NCBI RefSeq assembly: GCF_036227485.1 | Contig: NZ_CP109479.1 | Coordinates: 2,728,001-2,792,000, forward strand | Direction: 5' to 3' | Length of the DNA stretch: 64,000 nt | Source: Streptomyces sp. NBC_01451 | Lineage (GTDB): Bacteria; Actinomycetota; Actinomycetes; Streptomycetales; Streptomycetaceae | Part shown: in pieces, positions 26,113-34,961 of the stretch | Layout: each line of letters begins with the position of its first letter | How positions within the stretch are numbered: position 1 is the stretch's first letter | Made by a program: the position numbers and the translations under genes | The notes under the pieces: model-generated | The model's database searches: none | The model's input: only the letters and a program-made list of their open reading frames with translations | What the model was told of the DNA's origin: nothing

Positions 26113-26751
26113 GTGGCGATGTTTCGACTTCAAGGCAGCAAGGTGCTGGCCATCGACATGACCGGGGACGCCGTCAAGGCGAAGAACGGCTCGATGGTGG
26201 CGTACGACGGCCAGATGGACTTCAAGAAGCTCAGCGGCGGCGGTGAGGGCATCCGGGGGATGGTCACCCGGCGGATCACCGGTGAGCAGATGACACTGAT
26301 GGAGGTGAAGGGGCACGGGACGTGCTGGTTCGCGGACCGCGCCTCCGAGATCAACCTCGTCGGCCTCCAGGGGGACAAGCTGTACGTCGAGTCGAGCAAC
26401 CTGCTGGCGACCGACTCGGGCCTGCGCACGGGCACGTCCTTCACCGGGATGCGCGGCGCCTCGCAGGGCAACGGCCTGTTCACGACGACCGTCGAGGGGC
26501 ACGGCCAGGCGGCGATCATGTCGGACGGGCCGGCGGTGGTGCTGCGGGTGAGCCCGCAGTTCCCGCTGACCGTCGACCCGGGGGCGTACATCGCGCACCA
26601 GGGCAACGTCAGGCAGTCCTTCCAGTCCGGTGTGACGTTCCGCACGCTCATGGGCGAGGGTGGCGGCGAGGCCTTCCAGATCCGCTTCGAGGGCGACGGC
26701 CTGGTGTACGTCCAGCCCAGTGAGCGCAACACGATCGCCGGGGATGTGTGA
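26113..26751 (+). CDS. AIM24-family protein 1
   Basis: A 212-residue protein (GTG 26113; ATG 26119 also possible) starting MAMFRLQGSKVLAIDM. It is a beta-sandwich-like AIM24 (TRAP-like) protein: QMDFKKLSGGGEGIRGMVTR, a central ANLL-type segment (ESSNLLATDSGLRTG) and QIRFEGDGLVYVQPSE at the end. There is no signal peptide or membrane helix. No Shine-Dalgarno is visible, so translation may be leaderless. It is first of three consecutive paralogues separated by 1 bp or overlapping. Fungal AIM24 acts in mitochondrial cristae; the bacterial role is unknown. Confidence 0.88.
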   Translation: MAMFRLQGSKVLAIDMTGDAVKAKNGSMVAYDGQMDFKKLSGGGEGIRGMVTRRITGEQMTLMEVKGHGTCWFADRASEINLVGLQGDKLYVESSNLLATDSGLRTGTSFTGMRGASQGNGLFTTTVEGHGQAAIMSDGPAVVLRVSPQFPLTVDPGAYIAHQGNVRQSFQSGVTFRTLMGEGGGEAFQIRFEGDGLVYVQPSERNTIAGDV

Positions 26752-26752
26752 C

Positions 26753-27403
26753 ATGCCCTTCCGTGAGATCAACTCCAAGATGGTCGAGGCGACCCTCATG
26801 CCCGGCCAGCGCGTCTTCAGCCAGCGCGGGGCGATGCTCGCCTACAAGGGCGAGGTGTCCTTCACGCCCAACATGCAGGGCGGCCAGGGCGGGATCATGT
26901 CGATGATCGGCCGCCGGGTCGCCAACGAGGCCACCCCGCTGATGACGGTCGAGGGCAACGGCACGGTCCTGTTCGGGCACGGCGGCCACCACATCCAGGT
27001 CATCGGCCTCACCGGGGACACGCTGTTCGTCGAGGCGGACCGCCTCCTCGCCTTCGACGGCACACTCCAGCAGGGCACGATGTTCATGGGCTCGCAGGGC
27101 GGCGTCATGGGCATGGTCCGGGGGCAGGTGACGGGGCAGGGGCTGTTCACCACCACCCTCAAGGGGCACGGCTCGGTCGCGGTCATGGCCCACGGCGGGG
27201 TGATCGAGGTGCCGATCACCCCCCAGCGCCCGGTCCACGTCGACCCGCAGGCGTACGTCGCGCACCACGGCGACGTCCGCAACAAGCTGTCCACCGCGCT
27301 GGGCTGGCGCGACATGGTGGGCCGCGGCTCGGGCGAGGCGTTCCAGCTGGAGCTCAGCGGCAGCGGTGCGGTGTACGTCCAGGCGTCGGAGGAGAAGCTG
27401 TGA
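26753..27403 (+). CDS. AIM24-family protein 2
   Basis: A 216-residue protein starting MPFREINSKMVEATLMPGQR. It shares with the others the pattern VFSQRGAMLAYKGEVSFTPN, a Gly-rich turn GGQGGIMSMIGRR, ADRLLAFDGTLQQGTMFMGS and QLELSGSGAVYVQASEEKL. ATG 26753 begins one base after the stop of the first copy. GTGA at its end overlaps the third copy. Confidence 0.88.
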   Translation: MPFREINSKMVEATLMPGQRVFSQRGAMLAYKGEVSFTPNMQGGQGGIMSMIGRRVANEATPLMTVEGNGTVLFGHGGHHIQVIGLTGDTLFVEADRLLAFDGTLQQGTMFMGSQGGVMGMVRGQVTGQGLFTTTLKGHGSVAVMAHGGVIEVPITPQRPVHVDPQAYVAHHGDVRNKLSTALGWRDMVGRGSGEAFQLELSGSGAVYVQASEEKL

Positions 27404-28197
27404 CCACCTACCCGGGCGCGGGGCCCGTTGTCCACGACCCGATGACGCTGCCGTCCGACGACAACGTCAACAACTACACCTTCTGCGTGGAGCTCAAGGG
27501 GAGCCAGTGGTTCCTGCAGAAGGGGAAGATGATCGCCTACTACGGCTCGATCGACTTCAACGGCATCGGACACGGCCGTCTGGACCGTCTTGTCCGGACG
27601 TCTTTTCATTCGCCTCTGCACGCGAGCGACTGGGTCGTGGCCGAGGGCTCGGGCAAGATGCTCCTCGCCGACCGGGCCTTCGACGTGAATTCGTACGATC
27701 TGGAGGAGGGCAACCTGACCATTCGCTCGGGCAACCTTCTCGCTTTTCAGCCAAGTCTCGCGCTCAAGCAGTCGATCGTGCCGGGCTTCCTCACCCTCAT
27801 CGGAACGGGCAAGTTCGTGGCCGCGTCGAACGGCCCGGTGGTGTTCATGGAACCCCCGATCCGGGTGGACCCGCAGGCCCTGGTCGGCTGGGCCGACTGC
27901 CCCTCCCCCTGCCACCACTACGACCATGGGTACATGACGGGCCTGATGGGCGGTCTACGTGCGATGACGGGCATCGGCGGGGCATCGGGCGAGGAGCACC
28001 AGTTCGAGTTCGTCGGGGCCGGCACGGTGCTGCTCCAGTCCAGCGAGACACTCATGGCCGAGCAGGCCACGGGGCTGGTTCCGCACGAGCCCGGGGTACC
28101 GGGCGGCGGCGGGGCTCCCACAGGTCATCCACAGCAACCGGGTGCACCGCGCCTTCCCGGACAGCTAGGTGACCTCCAGCGTCGCTTCGGGCTGTGA
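27400..28197 (+). CDS. AIM24-family protein 3, with extended tail
   Basis: A 265-residue protein; GTG 27400 overlaps the previous stop. Core AIM24 features include FLQKGKMIAYYGSIDFNG, LTIRSGNLLAFQPSLALKQS and FEFVGAGTVLLQSSE. It differs from the other two by lacking most of the Gly-rich turn, by a CPSPCHHYDHGY segment (about 167-178; Cys and His could bind a metal) and by a 45-residue Pro/Gly-rich tail. The third member is the most diverged of the set. Function unknown. Confidence 0.88.
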   Translation: MTTYPGAGPVVHDPMTLPSDDNVNNYTFCVELKGSQWFLQKGKMIAYYGSIDFNGIGHGRLDRLVRTSFHSPLHASDWVVAEGSGKMLLADRAFDVNSYDLEEGNLTIRSGNLLAFQPSLALKQSIVPGFLTLIGTGKFVAASNGPVVFMEPPIRVDPQALVGWADCPSPCHHYDHGYMTGLMGGLRAMTGIGGASGEEHQFEFVGAGTVLLQSSETLMAEQATGLVPHEPGVPGGGGAPTGHPQQPGAPRLPGQLGDLQRRFGL

Positions 28198-28289
28198 GCG
28201 GTAGTCTGCGGAGTGTGACGTCGAACATGTGCGCGCCGTCACGCCACCCTCACTAGTTCGCCTTTCAACCTTTTAGGTAGACTTCATTC

Positions 28290-28766
28290 ATGGAGACCGA
28301 GACGGCCACAAGCTGGCTGACCGACGCGGAGCAGTGCGCCTGGCGCACCCACCTGGAGGTCAACAGGCTGCTGGCATACCAGCTCGAAAAGGACCTGCAA
28401 CCGTTCGGCCTGACGATGAACGACTACGAGATCCTCGTGAACCTCTCCGAATCCGAAGATGTGCGCATGCGGATGAGCGACCTCGCGTCCGCCACCCTCC
28501 AGTCCAAGAGCCGGCTCTCCCACCAGATCACCCGCATGGAGAACGCGAACCTGGTCCGCCGGGAGAACTGCGAGTCCGACCGGCGGGGCCTGTACGCGGT
28601 GCTCACCGAGCAGGGCATGGAGACGATGAACAAGGTCGCGCCCCATCATGTGGCGTCCGTGCGGCGGCACTTCATCGATCTGCTGACCCCGGAGGCCCTG
28701 GCCGAGCTCAGCACGTCGCTCAAGCCGATCGCGCAGCACCTGCGCGACCAGCGGGGCAGGCCGTAG
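28290..28766 (+). CDS. MarR-family transcriptional regulator
   Basis: A 158-residue winged-helix protein, METETATSWLTDAEQCAW at the start, helix-turn-helix at about 50-95 (MSDLASATLQSKSRLSHQIT) and wing RRENCESDRRGLYAVLTEQG. Two cysteines (16 and 93) could sense oxidation, though neither is clearly a redox switch. The 35 bp before the ATG are AT-rich (cttttaggtagacttcattc) and probably hold the promoter -10. It stands between the AIM24 genes and the convergent histidine kinase. Confidence 0.92.
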   Translation: METETATSWLTDAEQCAWRTHLEVNRLLAYQLEKDLQPFGLTMNDYEILVNLSESEDVRMRMSDLASATLQSKSRLSHQITRMENANLVRRENCESDRRGLYAVLTEQGMETMNKVAPHHVASVRRHFIDLLTPEALAELSTSLKPIAQHLRDQRGRP

Positions 28767-28790
28767 CACCGGGGGAACCCGTGCCACGGA

Positions 28791-30221
28791 TCAGGTGACC
28801 GGCAGGCGGAGCTCGAACAGGGCTCCGCCCGCGGTCGCTTCACGCACGGTCAGCGTCCCGCCGTGCCGTACGGCGACGTCCCGGGCGATGGCCAGTCCGA
28901 GCCCGGCACCGCCGTCGTCCCGGCTGCGCGCGGCGTCGAGCCGTACGAACCGCTCGAAGACCCGCTCCCGGTCCTCCGGGGGAACCCCGTCCCCGTCGTC
29001 GGCGACCTCGACCACGGCCCGCGCGCCCTCCCGCCGCACCGACACGGTGACCGCCGACCGGGCGTGCCGCTGCGCGTTGTCCAGCAGATTGGCGACCAGC
29101 CGCCCCAACTGCGTCCGGGACCCGGCCACTTCCACGACAGCCTCCGTCTCCGTCGTCACACCCGCCCTCCCGTCCGCCTGCTCCCGGACCAGCTCCGCGA
29201 GGTCGAAGCGCGCGTCGGCGGGCCGCTCCCCCGCGTCCAGCCGGGCGAGCAGCAGCAGGTCGGCGGCGAGGCGTTGCAGCCGTACGGTGTCCTCGACCGC
29301 CCCTTCCACGTCCAGCAACTCCGGGTGTGCGGAGCCGACTTCGAGCTGGGTACGCAGGGAGGCGATGGGGCTGCGGAGCTCGTGCGAGGCGTCGGCGACG
29401 AACCGGCGCTGGCGTTCCACGGAGGTCTCCAGGGCGGCCAGCGTCTCGTTCGTGGTGCGGGCGAGCCTGGCCACCTCGTCGTGCGTGTCCGGCACCGGGA
29501 CGCGCCGGGCCAGGTCCTCGGAGGCGGTGATCGCGGCCATCTCGGCCCGGATGCCCTCGACAGGGCGCAGCGCGCGCCGGGTGACCAGCCAGGTGACGCC
29601 CGCGACGACACCGAGGAGCAGCGGGAACCCGATCAGCATGACGGTCAACGCGGTGCTGACGGCGCTCTGTTCGGCGGAGAGCGGTGCGCCGGCGTGGACG
29701 GTGAGCGTCCCCTTGTCGTCGACCTCGACCCGTACGGCCGCGAACCGGTAGTCGGCCTCGTCGCCGTCGACGGTGGCGGACCCGTCGGAGAAGGAGACGT
29801 CCTCGTCGATCTCGCCGGGCGAGAGGGCGCCGTCGTCATCGTCGCTCCCGTCCCCGGACCCGTCCCCGGACCCCTCGTCGTCGCGTGCGTTGCCCGCCGG
29901 CACCTGCGGGCGCACGGCCGCGACACCCGTGCCGCTGATCCGCTCCAGATCCTCGCTGGCCGCGACGAGCCGTCCGGAGGCGTCGACGACCTGGACGGGC
30001 CGGTCGTCCGCGTCGAGCGACAGCTTGTCGTACGGCGTCCCGGCCGCCAGGTCGGCGGCGACCGCCCGCGCGGTCCGTTCCGCCTGCGTACCGGCCTGGC
30101 CGCTGAGGTTGGACCACAGGGAGAGCAGTACGGCGGTCCCGGCGGCGACCAGCGCGACCGCGACGACGACGGTGGCGCCGAGGGTGGCGCGGGCCCGTAC
30201 CGAACCGAGAGCGCGTCTCAC
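28791..30221 (-). CDS. Two-component sensor histidine kinase
   Basis: A 476-residue membrane kinase. TM1 is at about 12-34, an extracellular sensor with a Gly/Asp-rich insert (DDEGSGDGSGDGSDDDDG) at about 35-180, TM2 at about 190-212, then HAMP, HisKA with the phospho-His in DASHELRSPIASLR (about 300) and HATPase_c with N-box NLLDNAQRHA, DDGDGVPPEDRERVFERF and GGAGLGLAIA. GTG 30221 overlaps the response regulator stop (GTGA), so the regulator is upstream and the two are coupled. The acidic insert might bind cations. The partner PepSY-like gene is divergent. Confidence 0.93.
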   Translation of the reverse strand: MRRALGSVRARATLGATVVVAVALVAAGTAVLLSLWSNLSGQAGTQAERTARAVAADLAAGTPYDKLSLDADDRPVQVVDASGRLVAASEDLERISGTGVAAVRPQVPAGNARDDEGSGDGSGDGSDDDDGALSPGEIDEDVSFSDGSATVDGDEADYRFAAVRVEVDDKGTLTVHAGAPLSAEQSAVSTALTVMLIGFPLLLGVVAGVTWLVTRRALRPVEGIRAEMAAITASEDLARRVPVPDTHDEVARLARTTNETLAALETSVERQRRFVADASHELRSPIASLRTQLEVGSAHPELLDVEGAVEDTVRLQRLAADLLLLARLDAGERPADARFDLAELVREQADGRAGVTTETEAVVEVAGSRTQLGRLVANLLDNAQRHARSAVTVSVRREGARAVVEVADDGDGVPPEDRERVFERFVRLDAARSRDDGGAGLGLAIARDVAVRHGGTLTVREATAGGALFELRLPVT

Positions 30222-30883
30222 CGCGGCGCCTCCAGCCGGTACCCGGCGCCGCGCACGGTCCGGATCAGCGGGGCGCCGAGTTTCCGGCGCAGTGTGCTGA
30301 CGTACACCTCGACGATGTTGGGGTCGCCGTCGTACGCGAAGTCCCAGACGTGCTCCAGGATCCGTGCCTTGGACACCACCTTTCCGGCCCGCACGACGAG
30401 CTGCTCCAGGACGGCGAACTCCTTTGCCGTGAGGGTGACTTCGCTCTCGCCGACATGGACGCGGCGGGCCGCGGTGTCGACCGTCAGCTCGCCGACCACA
30501 TGGACGGGCGAGCCCCCCGCCGACCCGCGTCGGCGCAGCAGCGCCTTCACCCGGGCGACCAGGACGACGTAGGAGAAGGGCTTGGTCAGATAGTCGTCGG
30601 CGCCGGTGTCGAGTCCCTCCGCCTCGTCGTACTCGCCGTCCTTGGCGGTGAGCATGAGGATGGGTACGTCGTGGCCGGCGGCGCGCAGGGCCGCGCAGAC
30701 GCGGTAGCCGTTGAGGCCGGGCAGCATGATGTCGAGGATCACGAGGTCGTAGGGCGTCTCGGAGGCCCGGTGCAGGCCCTCGCGGCCGTCGTGGACGACG
30801 TCCACGGCGTATCCCTCGGCGGTCAGGCCCTTGGCGAGCGACAGGGCCAGTCGCTTCTCGTCCTCGACGATCAACAGTCGCAT
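30218..30883 (-). CDS. OmpR-family response regulator
   Basis: A 221-residue regulator. The receiver domain (1-115) carries the acidic pair in IVEDE, the phospho-Asp in LVILDIMLPG (D51) and the Lys in YLTKPF (about 101). The winged-helix output domain (125-221) includes EFAVLEQLVVRAGKVVSKAR and VEVYVSTLRRKLG and ends RTVRGAGYRLE. ATG 30883. It is transcribed with the kinase and divergently from a PepSY-like secreted protein; direct repeats in the shared promoter region are probably its binding sites. Confidence 0.95.
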   Translation of the reverse strand: MRLLIVEDEKRLALSLAKGLTAEGYAVDVVHDGREGLHRASETPYDLVILDIMLPGLNGYRVCAALRAAGHDVPILMLTAKDGEYDEAEGLDTGADDYLTKPFSYVVLVARVKALLRRRGSAGGSPVHVVGELTVDTAARRVHVGESEVTLTAKEFAVLEQLVVRAGKVVSKARILEHVWDFAYDGDPNIVEVYVSTLRRKLGAPLIRTVRGAGYRLEAPR

Positions 30884-30906
30884 GCGTACAGCCTCGCAAA
30901 ACGAAG

Positions 30907-30943
30907 CTGAAGACGCCTTCAGGTGCCTTCAGGTCCGCTTCAG
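30907..30943. promoter_or_regulatory. CTTCAG direct repeats, likely response-regulator site
   Basis: CTTCAG occurs at 30917-30922, 30927-30932 and 30938-30943, spaced 10 and 11 bp, with an inverted CTGAAG at 30907-30912. Helical-phase hexamer repeats are typical OmpR-class binding sites, and they lie between the divergent regulator and PepSY-like genes. Confidence 0.6.
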
Positions 30944-31030
30944 CCGCCGTCGGGCAGCTTGGTTCTCGTCATCGGGGCGGAGCGAATCGCCGCTGAACCG
31001 ACCGAACCGAGCGAAGAGGCAGGAATTTCC

Positions 31031-31648
31031 ATGAAGCGGAACATCGTCATCGCCACCCTCACCGCCACCGCCCTGGCCGGCGGCACCGTCGCGGCCTTCG
31101 CGGCGGGCGGCGACGGGCCGGCGGCGCGGGACCGGGCGGGAACGAACGTGCAGGTGGTCTCCGACCGGGACGACGACGCGGCCGAGGACGCGGCCGACGA
31201 TCGTACGGCTGTTCGCAGCAGCGCCGTCACCGCCGCCGAGGCCGTCGCGGCGGCCCTGCGGCACACCACGGGGACCGCGGTCTCCGCCGAGCTGGAGGAC
31301 GACGGCGCCGACGCCGGCACGTGGGGCGTGGAGGTCGTGCGGGGCGACGGGACCGAGTACGACGTCAAGGTCTCCGGCACCGGGAAGGTGCTGGGGGCGC
31401 ACCGTGACACCGACGACGACAGCGACAGCGACGACCGCGCCGAGTTCGCCGCGCTGAAGGGCGCGAAGTCCGACGCCCGGGAGGCCGCCCTTGCCGCCGC
31501 GTCGAAGGGTACGGTCACCGAGGTCGGCGCCGACGAGGGGAACGGCGCGGTGGCGTGGAACGTGGAGACCGTGAAGGACGGCAGGGCGAGCGAGTGGAAG
31601 GTCGCCCTCGACACGGGCAAGGTCACGCGAGACCACTCCGACGACTGA
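31031..31648 (+). CDS. PepSY-domain secreted protein
   Basis: A 205-residue exported protein. The signal peptide MKRNIVIATLTATALAGGTV ends near AFAAG; a short Asp-rich linker follows, then two PepSY-like repeats (about 65-125 with TWGVEVVRGDGTEYDVKV, and about 140-205 with WNVETVKDGRASEWKVALD). ATG 31031 has AGGA upstream. PepSY proteins next to two-component systems often form part of an envelope sensing loop; here both the divergent arrangement and the direct repeats suggest regulation by the neighbouring regulator. Confidence 0.9.
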   Translation: MKRNIVIATLTATALAGGTVAAFAAGGDGPAARDRAGTNVQVVSDRDDDAAEDAADDRTAVRSSAVTAAEAVAAALRHTTGTAVSAELEDDGADAGTWGVEVVRGDGTEYDVKVSGTGKVLGAHRDTDDDSDSDDRAEFAALKGAKSDAREAALAAASKGTVTEVGADEGNGAVAWNVETVKDGRASEWKVALDTGKVTRDHSDD

Positions 31649-31901
31649 GAACACCCTCGCCGTCCTTGCCCGTCCCGTACCGCACCTGAGGGCTGCGGCC
31701 CGCAACGGGCCCGGTCCTCGATCTCCCCCAGAGGGGGGACCCCCAGACAGGCTGGAATGCCCCCGTCAGCAGGACCGTCACGCCGGTCAGGGCGAAGCAG
31801 GCGCCCACCGGCAGGTGCCCGGCGAGAACTCCGGCTCCCGCCGCGCCGATCGTGCTCCCCGCGTTGGTGGCCGTGTTGACCCACGCACCTGTCCTCTCCC
31901 C
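31623..31901 (-). pseudogene. Remnant of an MFS transporter C-terminus
   Basis: Reading the minus strand directly after the meaB stop, the frame gives WVNTATNAGSTIGAAGAG followed by PVGACFALTGVTVLLTG, which looks like the last two membrane helices of a drug/sugar MFS exporter. There is no start codon or N-terminal part. After about 31750 the frame runs into a CCCCCAG hairpin element and loses likeness to a protein. Its 3' part overlaps the end of the PepSY gene on the other strand. Most likely a decayed gene; identification is by eye. Confidence 0.5.
31723..31755. repeat. Dispersed CCCCCAG hairpin element
   Basis: ctcccccagaggggggaccc followed by cccagacaggctgg. It shares ctcccccagag and gggacccccag with the element at 55551-55590. 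Such GC-rich short hairpins are scattered through Streptomyces spacers. Confidence 0.55.
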
Positions 31902-32861
31902 TCACCGCTCCGTCAGGCCCGCGACCAGTTCGTCCGCCGCCCGGTAGGGGTCCAGTTCGCCCGCCACGATCCGCTCCGCCAGGGCGCTCAGGCGGCGGTC
32001 GCCGTGGAGGTCGCCGATGCGTTCGCGGAGGGTCGTGACGGCGATCGTCTCGACCTCGTGGGACGCGCGGGCGCGGCGGCGCTCGGCGAGGACGCCGTGC
32101 TCCTCCATCCACGCGCGGTGCTTCTCCAGGGCCTCGACCAGCTCGTCGACGCCCTCCGACCGCGACGCGACCGTCTTCACTATCGGGGGGCGCCAGTCGC
32201 CGGGGGATCTGGACGCGCCCAGGCCGAGCATGTGGTTCAGCTCGCGGGCGGTGGAGTGCGCGCCGTCCCGGTCCGCCTTGTTGACGACGTACACGTCGCC
32301 GATCTCCAGGATGCCCGCCTTGGCCGCCTGGACGCCGTCGCCCATCCCGGGCGCGAGGAGCACCACGCTGGTGTCGGCCTGTGCGGCGATCTCCACCTCG
32401 GACTGGCCGACGCCCACCGTCTCGACCAGGATCACGTCGCAGCCCGCCGCGTCCAGGACGCGGATCGCCTGCGGGGCCGCCCAGGCCAGACCGCCGAGGT
32501 GACCGCGGGTCGCCATCGAGCGGATGTAGACGCCGGGGTCGGACGCGTGGTCCGACATCCGCACCCGGTCGCCGAGCAGCGCGCCGCCGGAGAACGGCGA
32601 CGACGGGTCGACGGCGAGCACGCCAACCCGCCTGCCCTGCCGCCGGTACGCGGTGACCAGAGCCGACGTGGACGTCGACTTGCCCACGCCGGGTGATCCC
32701 GTCAGGCCGACCACGTACGCGTTGCCCGCCAGCGGGGCCAGCGCGGCCATGACCTCGCGGAGTTGTCCGGACGCCCCCTCCACCAGGGAGATCAGCCTGG
32801 CCACGGCCCGCGGCCGGCCTTCCCTGGCCTGGGCCACCAGCGTGGGGACGTCCTGCATCAC
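31902..32861 (-). CDS. meaB: Methylmalonyl-CoA mutase-associated G-protein chaperone MeaB
   Basis: A 319-residue GTPase that protects and reloads the B12-dependent methylmalonyl-CoA mutase. It shows the P-loop GSPGVGKSTSTSAL (about 56-69), the Asp of LAVDPSSPFSGGALLGDR, the Walker B/switch segment DVILVETVGVGQSEVEIA and the base motif NKADRDGA. ATG 32861 or the next ATG. No mutase gene lies in the window, but the epimerase (mce) is 1.4 kb away, so the genes of propionyl/methylmalonyl-CoA handling are loosely grouped. The spacer to the thiolase is 64 bp; the two are probably co-transcribed. Confidence 0.94.
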   Translation of the reverse strand: MMQDVPTLVAQAREGRPRAVARLISLVEGASGQLREVMAALAPLAGNAYVVGLTGSPGVGKSTSTSALVTAYRRQGRRVGVLAVDPSSPFSGGALLGDRVRMSDHASDPGVYIRSMATRGHLGGLAWAAPQAIRVLDAAGCDVILVETVGVGQSEVEIAAQADTSVVLLAPGMGDGVQAAKAGILEIGDVYVVNKADRDGAHSTARELNHMLGLGASRSPGDWRPPIVKTVASRSEGVDELVEALEKHRAWMEEHGVLAERRRARASHEVETIAVTTLRERIGDLHGDRRLSALAERIVAGELDPYRAADELVAGLTER

Positions 32862-32925
32862 AACTCCGTTCCGATCTCGGACGTACGAGCCGTGCGGCCG
32901 GTCTCAGGGCCGCACGGCCGCCCTG

Positions 32926-34128
32926 CTACGCCTTGGGTACCCGCACGATCAGCGCGTCACCCTGGCCGCCGCCCCCGCACAGGGCCGCCGCGCCCACGCC
33001 ACCGCCGCGCCGCTTCAGTTCCAGGGCCAGGTGGAGTACGAGCCGTGCGCCGGACATTCCGATCGGGTGGCCCAGGGCGATCGCACCGCCGTTGACGTTC
33101 ACCCGATCCGTGGACACCCCGAGGTCCTTGATTGACTGGACCGCGACCGCCGCGAAGGCCTCGTTGATCTCGATCAGGTCAAGATCCTCGACGCCCAGGC
33201 CCTCCTTCTTGAGGGCGTGCAGGATGGCGTTGGAGGGCTGGGACTGGAGGGAGTTGTCCGGGCCCGCCACGTTGCCGTGGGCGCCGATCTCCGCGATCCA
33301 CTCCAGACCGAGCTCCTCGGCCTTCGCCCTGCTCATCACGACCACGGCCGCCGCGCCGTCCGAGATCTGCGACGACGTGCCCGCCGTGATCGTGCCGTCC
33401 TTCGTGAACGCGGGGCGCAGCTTGCCCAGTGACTCCGTCGTCGTCTCCGCCCGGATGCCCTCGTCCTGGCTGAAAACGATCGGTTCGCCCTTGCGCTGCG
33501 GGATCTCGACCGGGGTGATCTCCGCCTCGAAGACGCCGTTCTTCTGGGCCGCCGCCGCGCGCTGGTGGGAGAGGGCCCCGATCTCGTCCTGCTCGGGGCG
33601 CAGGAGGCCCAGGCGGGTGTTGTGCTTCTCCGTCGACTCGCCCATGGCGATGTTCTCGAAGGCGTCGGTCAGACCGTCGTGCGCCATCGTGTCGAGCATC
33701 TCGATCGCGCCGTACTTGAAGCCCTCACGGGACTTGGGGAGCAGATGGGGGGCGTTCGTCATCGATTCCTGGCCACCGGCCACCACGATGTCGAACTCGC
33801 CGGCGCGGATCAGCTGGTCCGCCAGCGCGATCGCGTCCAGGCCCGACAGACACACCTTGTTGATGGTCAGCGCCGGGACGTTCATCGGGATGCCGGCCTT
33901 GACCGCGGCCTGGCGGGCCGGGATCTGGCCCGCGCCGGCCTGGAGGACCTGGCCCATGATCACGTACTGCACCTGGTCGCCACCGATACCCGCACGGTCG
34001 AGGGCGGCCTTGATCGCGAAGCCGCCGAGGTCGGCTCCGGAGAAGGTCTTCAGCGAGCCCAGCAACCGTCCCATGGGCGTACGCGCGCCCGCGACGATCA
34101 CCGAGGTACTGCTGTTCGTTCCTGACAT
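32926..34128 (-). CDS. Acetyl-CoA C-acetyltransferase (thiolase)
   Basis: A 400-residue thiolase II that condenses two acetyl-CoA or cleaves acetoacetyl-CoA. The nucleophilic Cys is in [14 protein letters not shown] (about 91), the catalytic His in [16 protein letters not shown] (about 355) and the second Cys in [14 protein letters not shown] (about 385). ATG 34128 is chosen because the protein then begins [20 protein letters not shown] and GGGG lies about ten bases upstream; a longer frame adds an unrelated N-terminus. It is divergent from mce and upstream of meaB. Confidence 0.94.
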   Translation of the reverse strand: MSGTNSSTSVIVAGARTPMGRLLGSLKTFSGADLGGFAIKAALDRAGIGGDQVQYVIMGQVLQAGAGQIPARQAAVKAGIPMNVPALTINKVCLSGLDAIALADQLIRAGEFDIVVAGGQESMTNAPHLLPKSREGFKYGAIEMLDTMAHDGLTDAFENIAMGESTEKHNTRLGLLRPEQDEIGALSHQRAAAAQKNGVFEAEITPVEIPQRKGEPIVFSQDEGIRAETTTESLGKLRPAFTKDGTITAGTSSQISDGAAAVVVMSRAKAEELGLEWIAEIGAHGNVAGPDNSLQSQPSNAILHALKKEGLGVEDLDLIEINEAFAAVAVQSIKDLGVSTDRVNVNGGAIALGHPIGMSGARLVLHLALELKRRGGGVGAAALCGGGGQGDALIVRVPKA

Positions 34129-34276
34129 GAGGTGCGATCCCCTTTCAGCTGGGGAGCTGAGGAGTGTGAACGAGGGTTTACTAGGAATGTACTGAGCGGT
34201 AGTCCCGCCGTCATCGGGCCGTCGGTGTGATCGCGCGCACGTTGCGTAACCGTCTCCGGAGCGCTGCACTGACACC

Positions 34277-34717
34277 ATGCTGACGCGAATCGACCACATC
34301 GGGATCGCCTGTTTCGACCTCGACACGACTGTCGAGTTCTACCGGGCCACGTACGGCTTCGAGGTGTACCACTCCGAGGTCAACGAGGAACAGGGCGTGC
34401 GCGAGGCCATGTTGAAGATCAACAACACGGACGACGGCGGCGCCTCCTACCTCCAGCTCCTGGAGCCGACCCGCGAGGACTCCGCGGTGGGCAAGTGGCT
34501 CGCCAAGAACGGGGAGGGCGTCCACCACATCGCTTTCGGTACGGCGGATGTCGATGAGGAAGCCGCGGACATCCGCGAGAAGGGCGTACGCGTTCTGTAC
34601 GACGAGCCACGGCGCGGCTCCATGGGGTCGCGGATCACTTTTCTGCACCCCAAGGATTGCCACGGAGTACTGACAGAACTGGTCACTTCGGCGCCTGTTG
34701 AGTCACCTGAGCACTGA
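34277..34717 (+). CDS. mce: Methylmalonyl-CoA epimerase
   Basis: A 146-residue VOC-fold enzyme that interconverts (2R)- and (2S)-methylmalonyl-CoA. Metal ligands sit in [12 protein letters not shown] (His at about 7) and [12 protein letters not shown], with the catalytic acid region EAMLKINN and the C-terminal [18 protein letters not shown] 34277. It is divergent from the thiolase across 148 bp and provides precursor balance between propionyl-CoA catabolism and polyketide extender units. Confidence 0.94.
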   Translation: MLTRIDHIGIACFDLDTTVEFYRATYGFEVYHSEVNEEQGVREAMLKINNTDDGGASYLQLLEPTREDSAVGKWLAKNGEGVHHIAFGTADVDEEAADIREKGVRVLYDEPRRGSMGSRITFLHPKDCHGVLTELVTSAPVESPEH

Positions 34718-34961
34718 CCCTCGTACATATGGGCCGGTAGGGTTGGGCACGGCCGCTCCCCTGTTGTCGGGAAGCGGTCCGGGTCCCGGTGTGTGGAGGT
34801 GCGGGATCCGAGGGCCGGGGTACAGGTTTCGGGGGCCGAGGGTGAGGGCGGAAGTCCGTGCTTCGCCGTTGATCTGACACCATTCCCCGGGGGCCCCGTC
34901 CGGCGGATGGACGTGGCTCGTTCGGAGAAGGTTGCGACCAGGGGACGGATGGGACCGCGCA

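Noticed and set aside
28791..30899. A possible fused regulator-kinase gene
   Set aside because: The long frame begins in the wrong frame of the response regulator. The two genes overlap by GTGA at 30218-30221 and are separate proteins.
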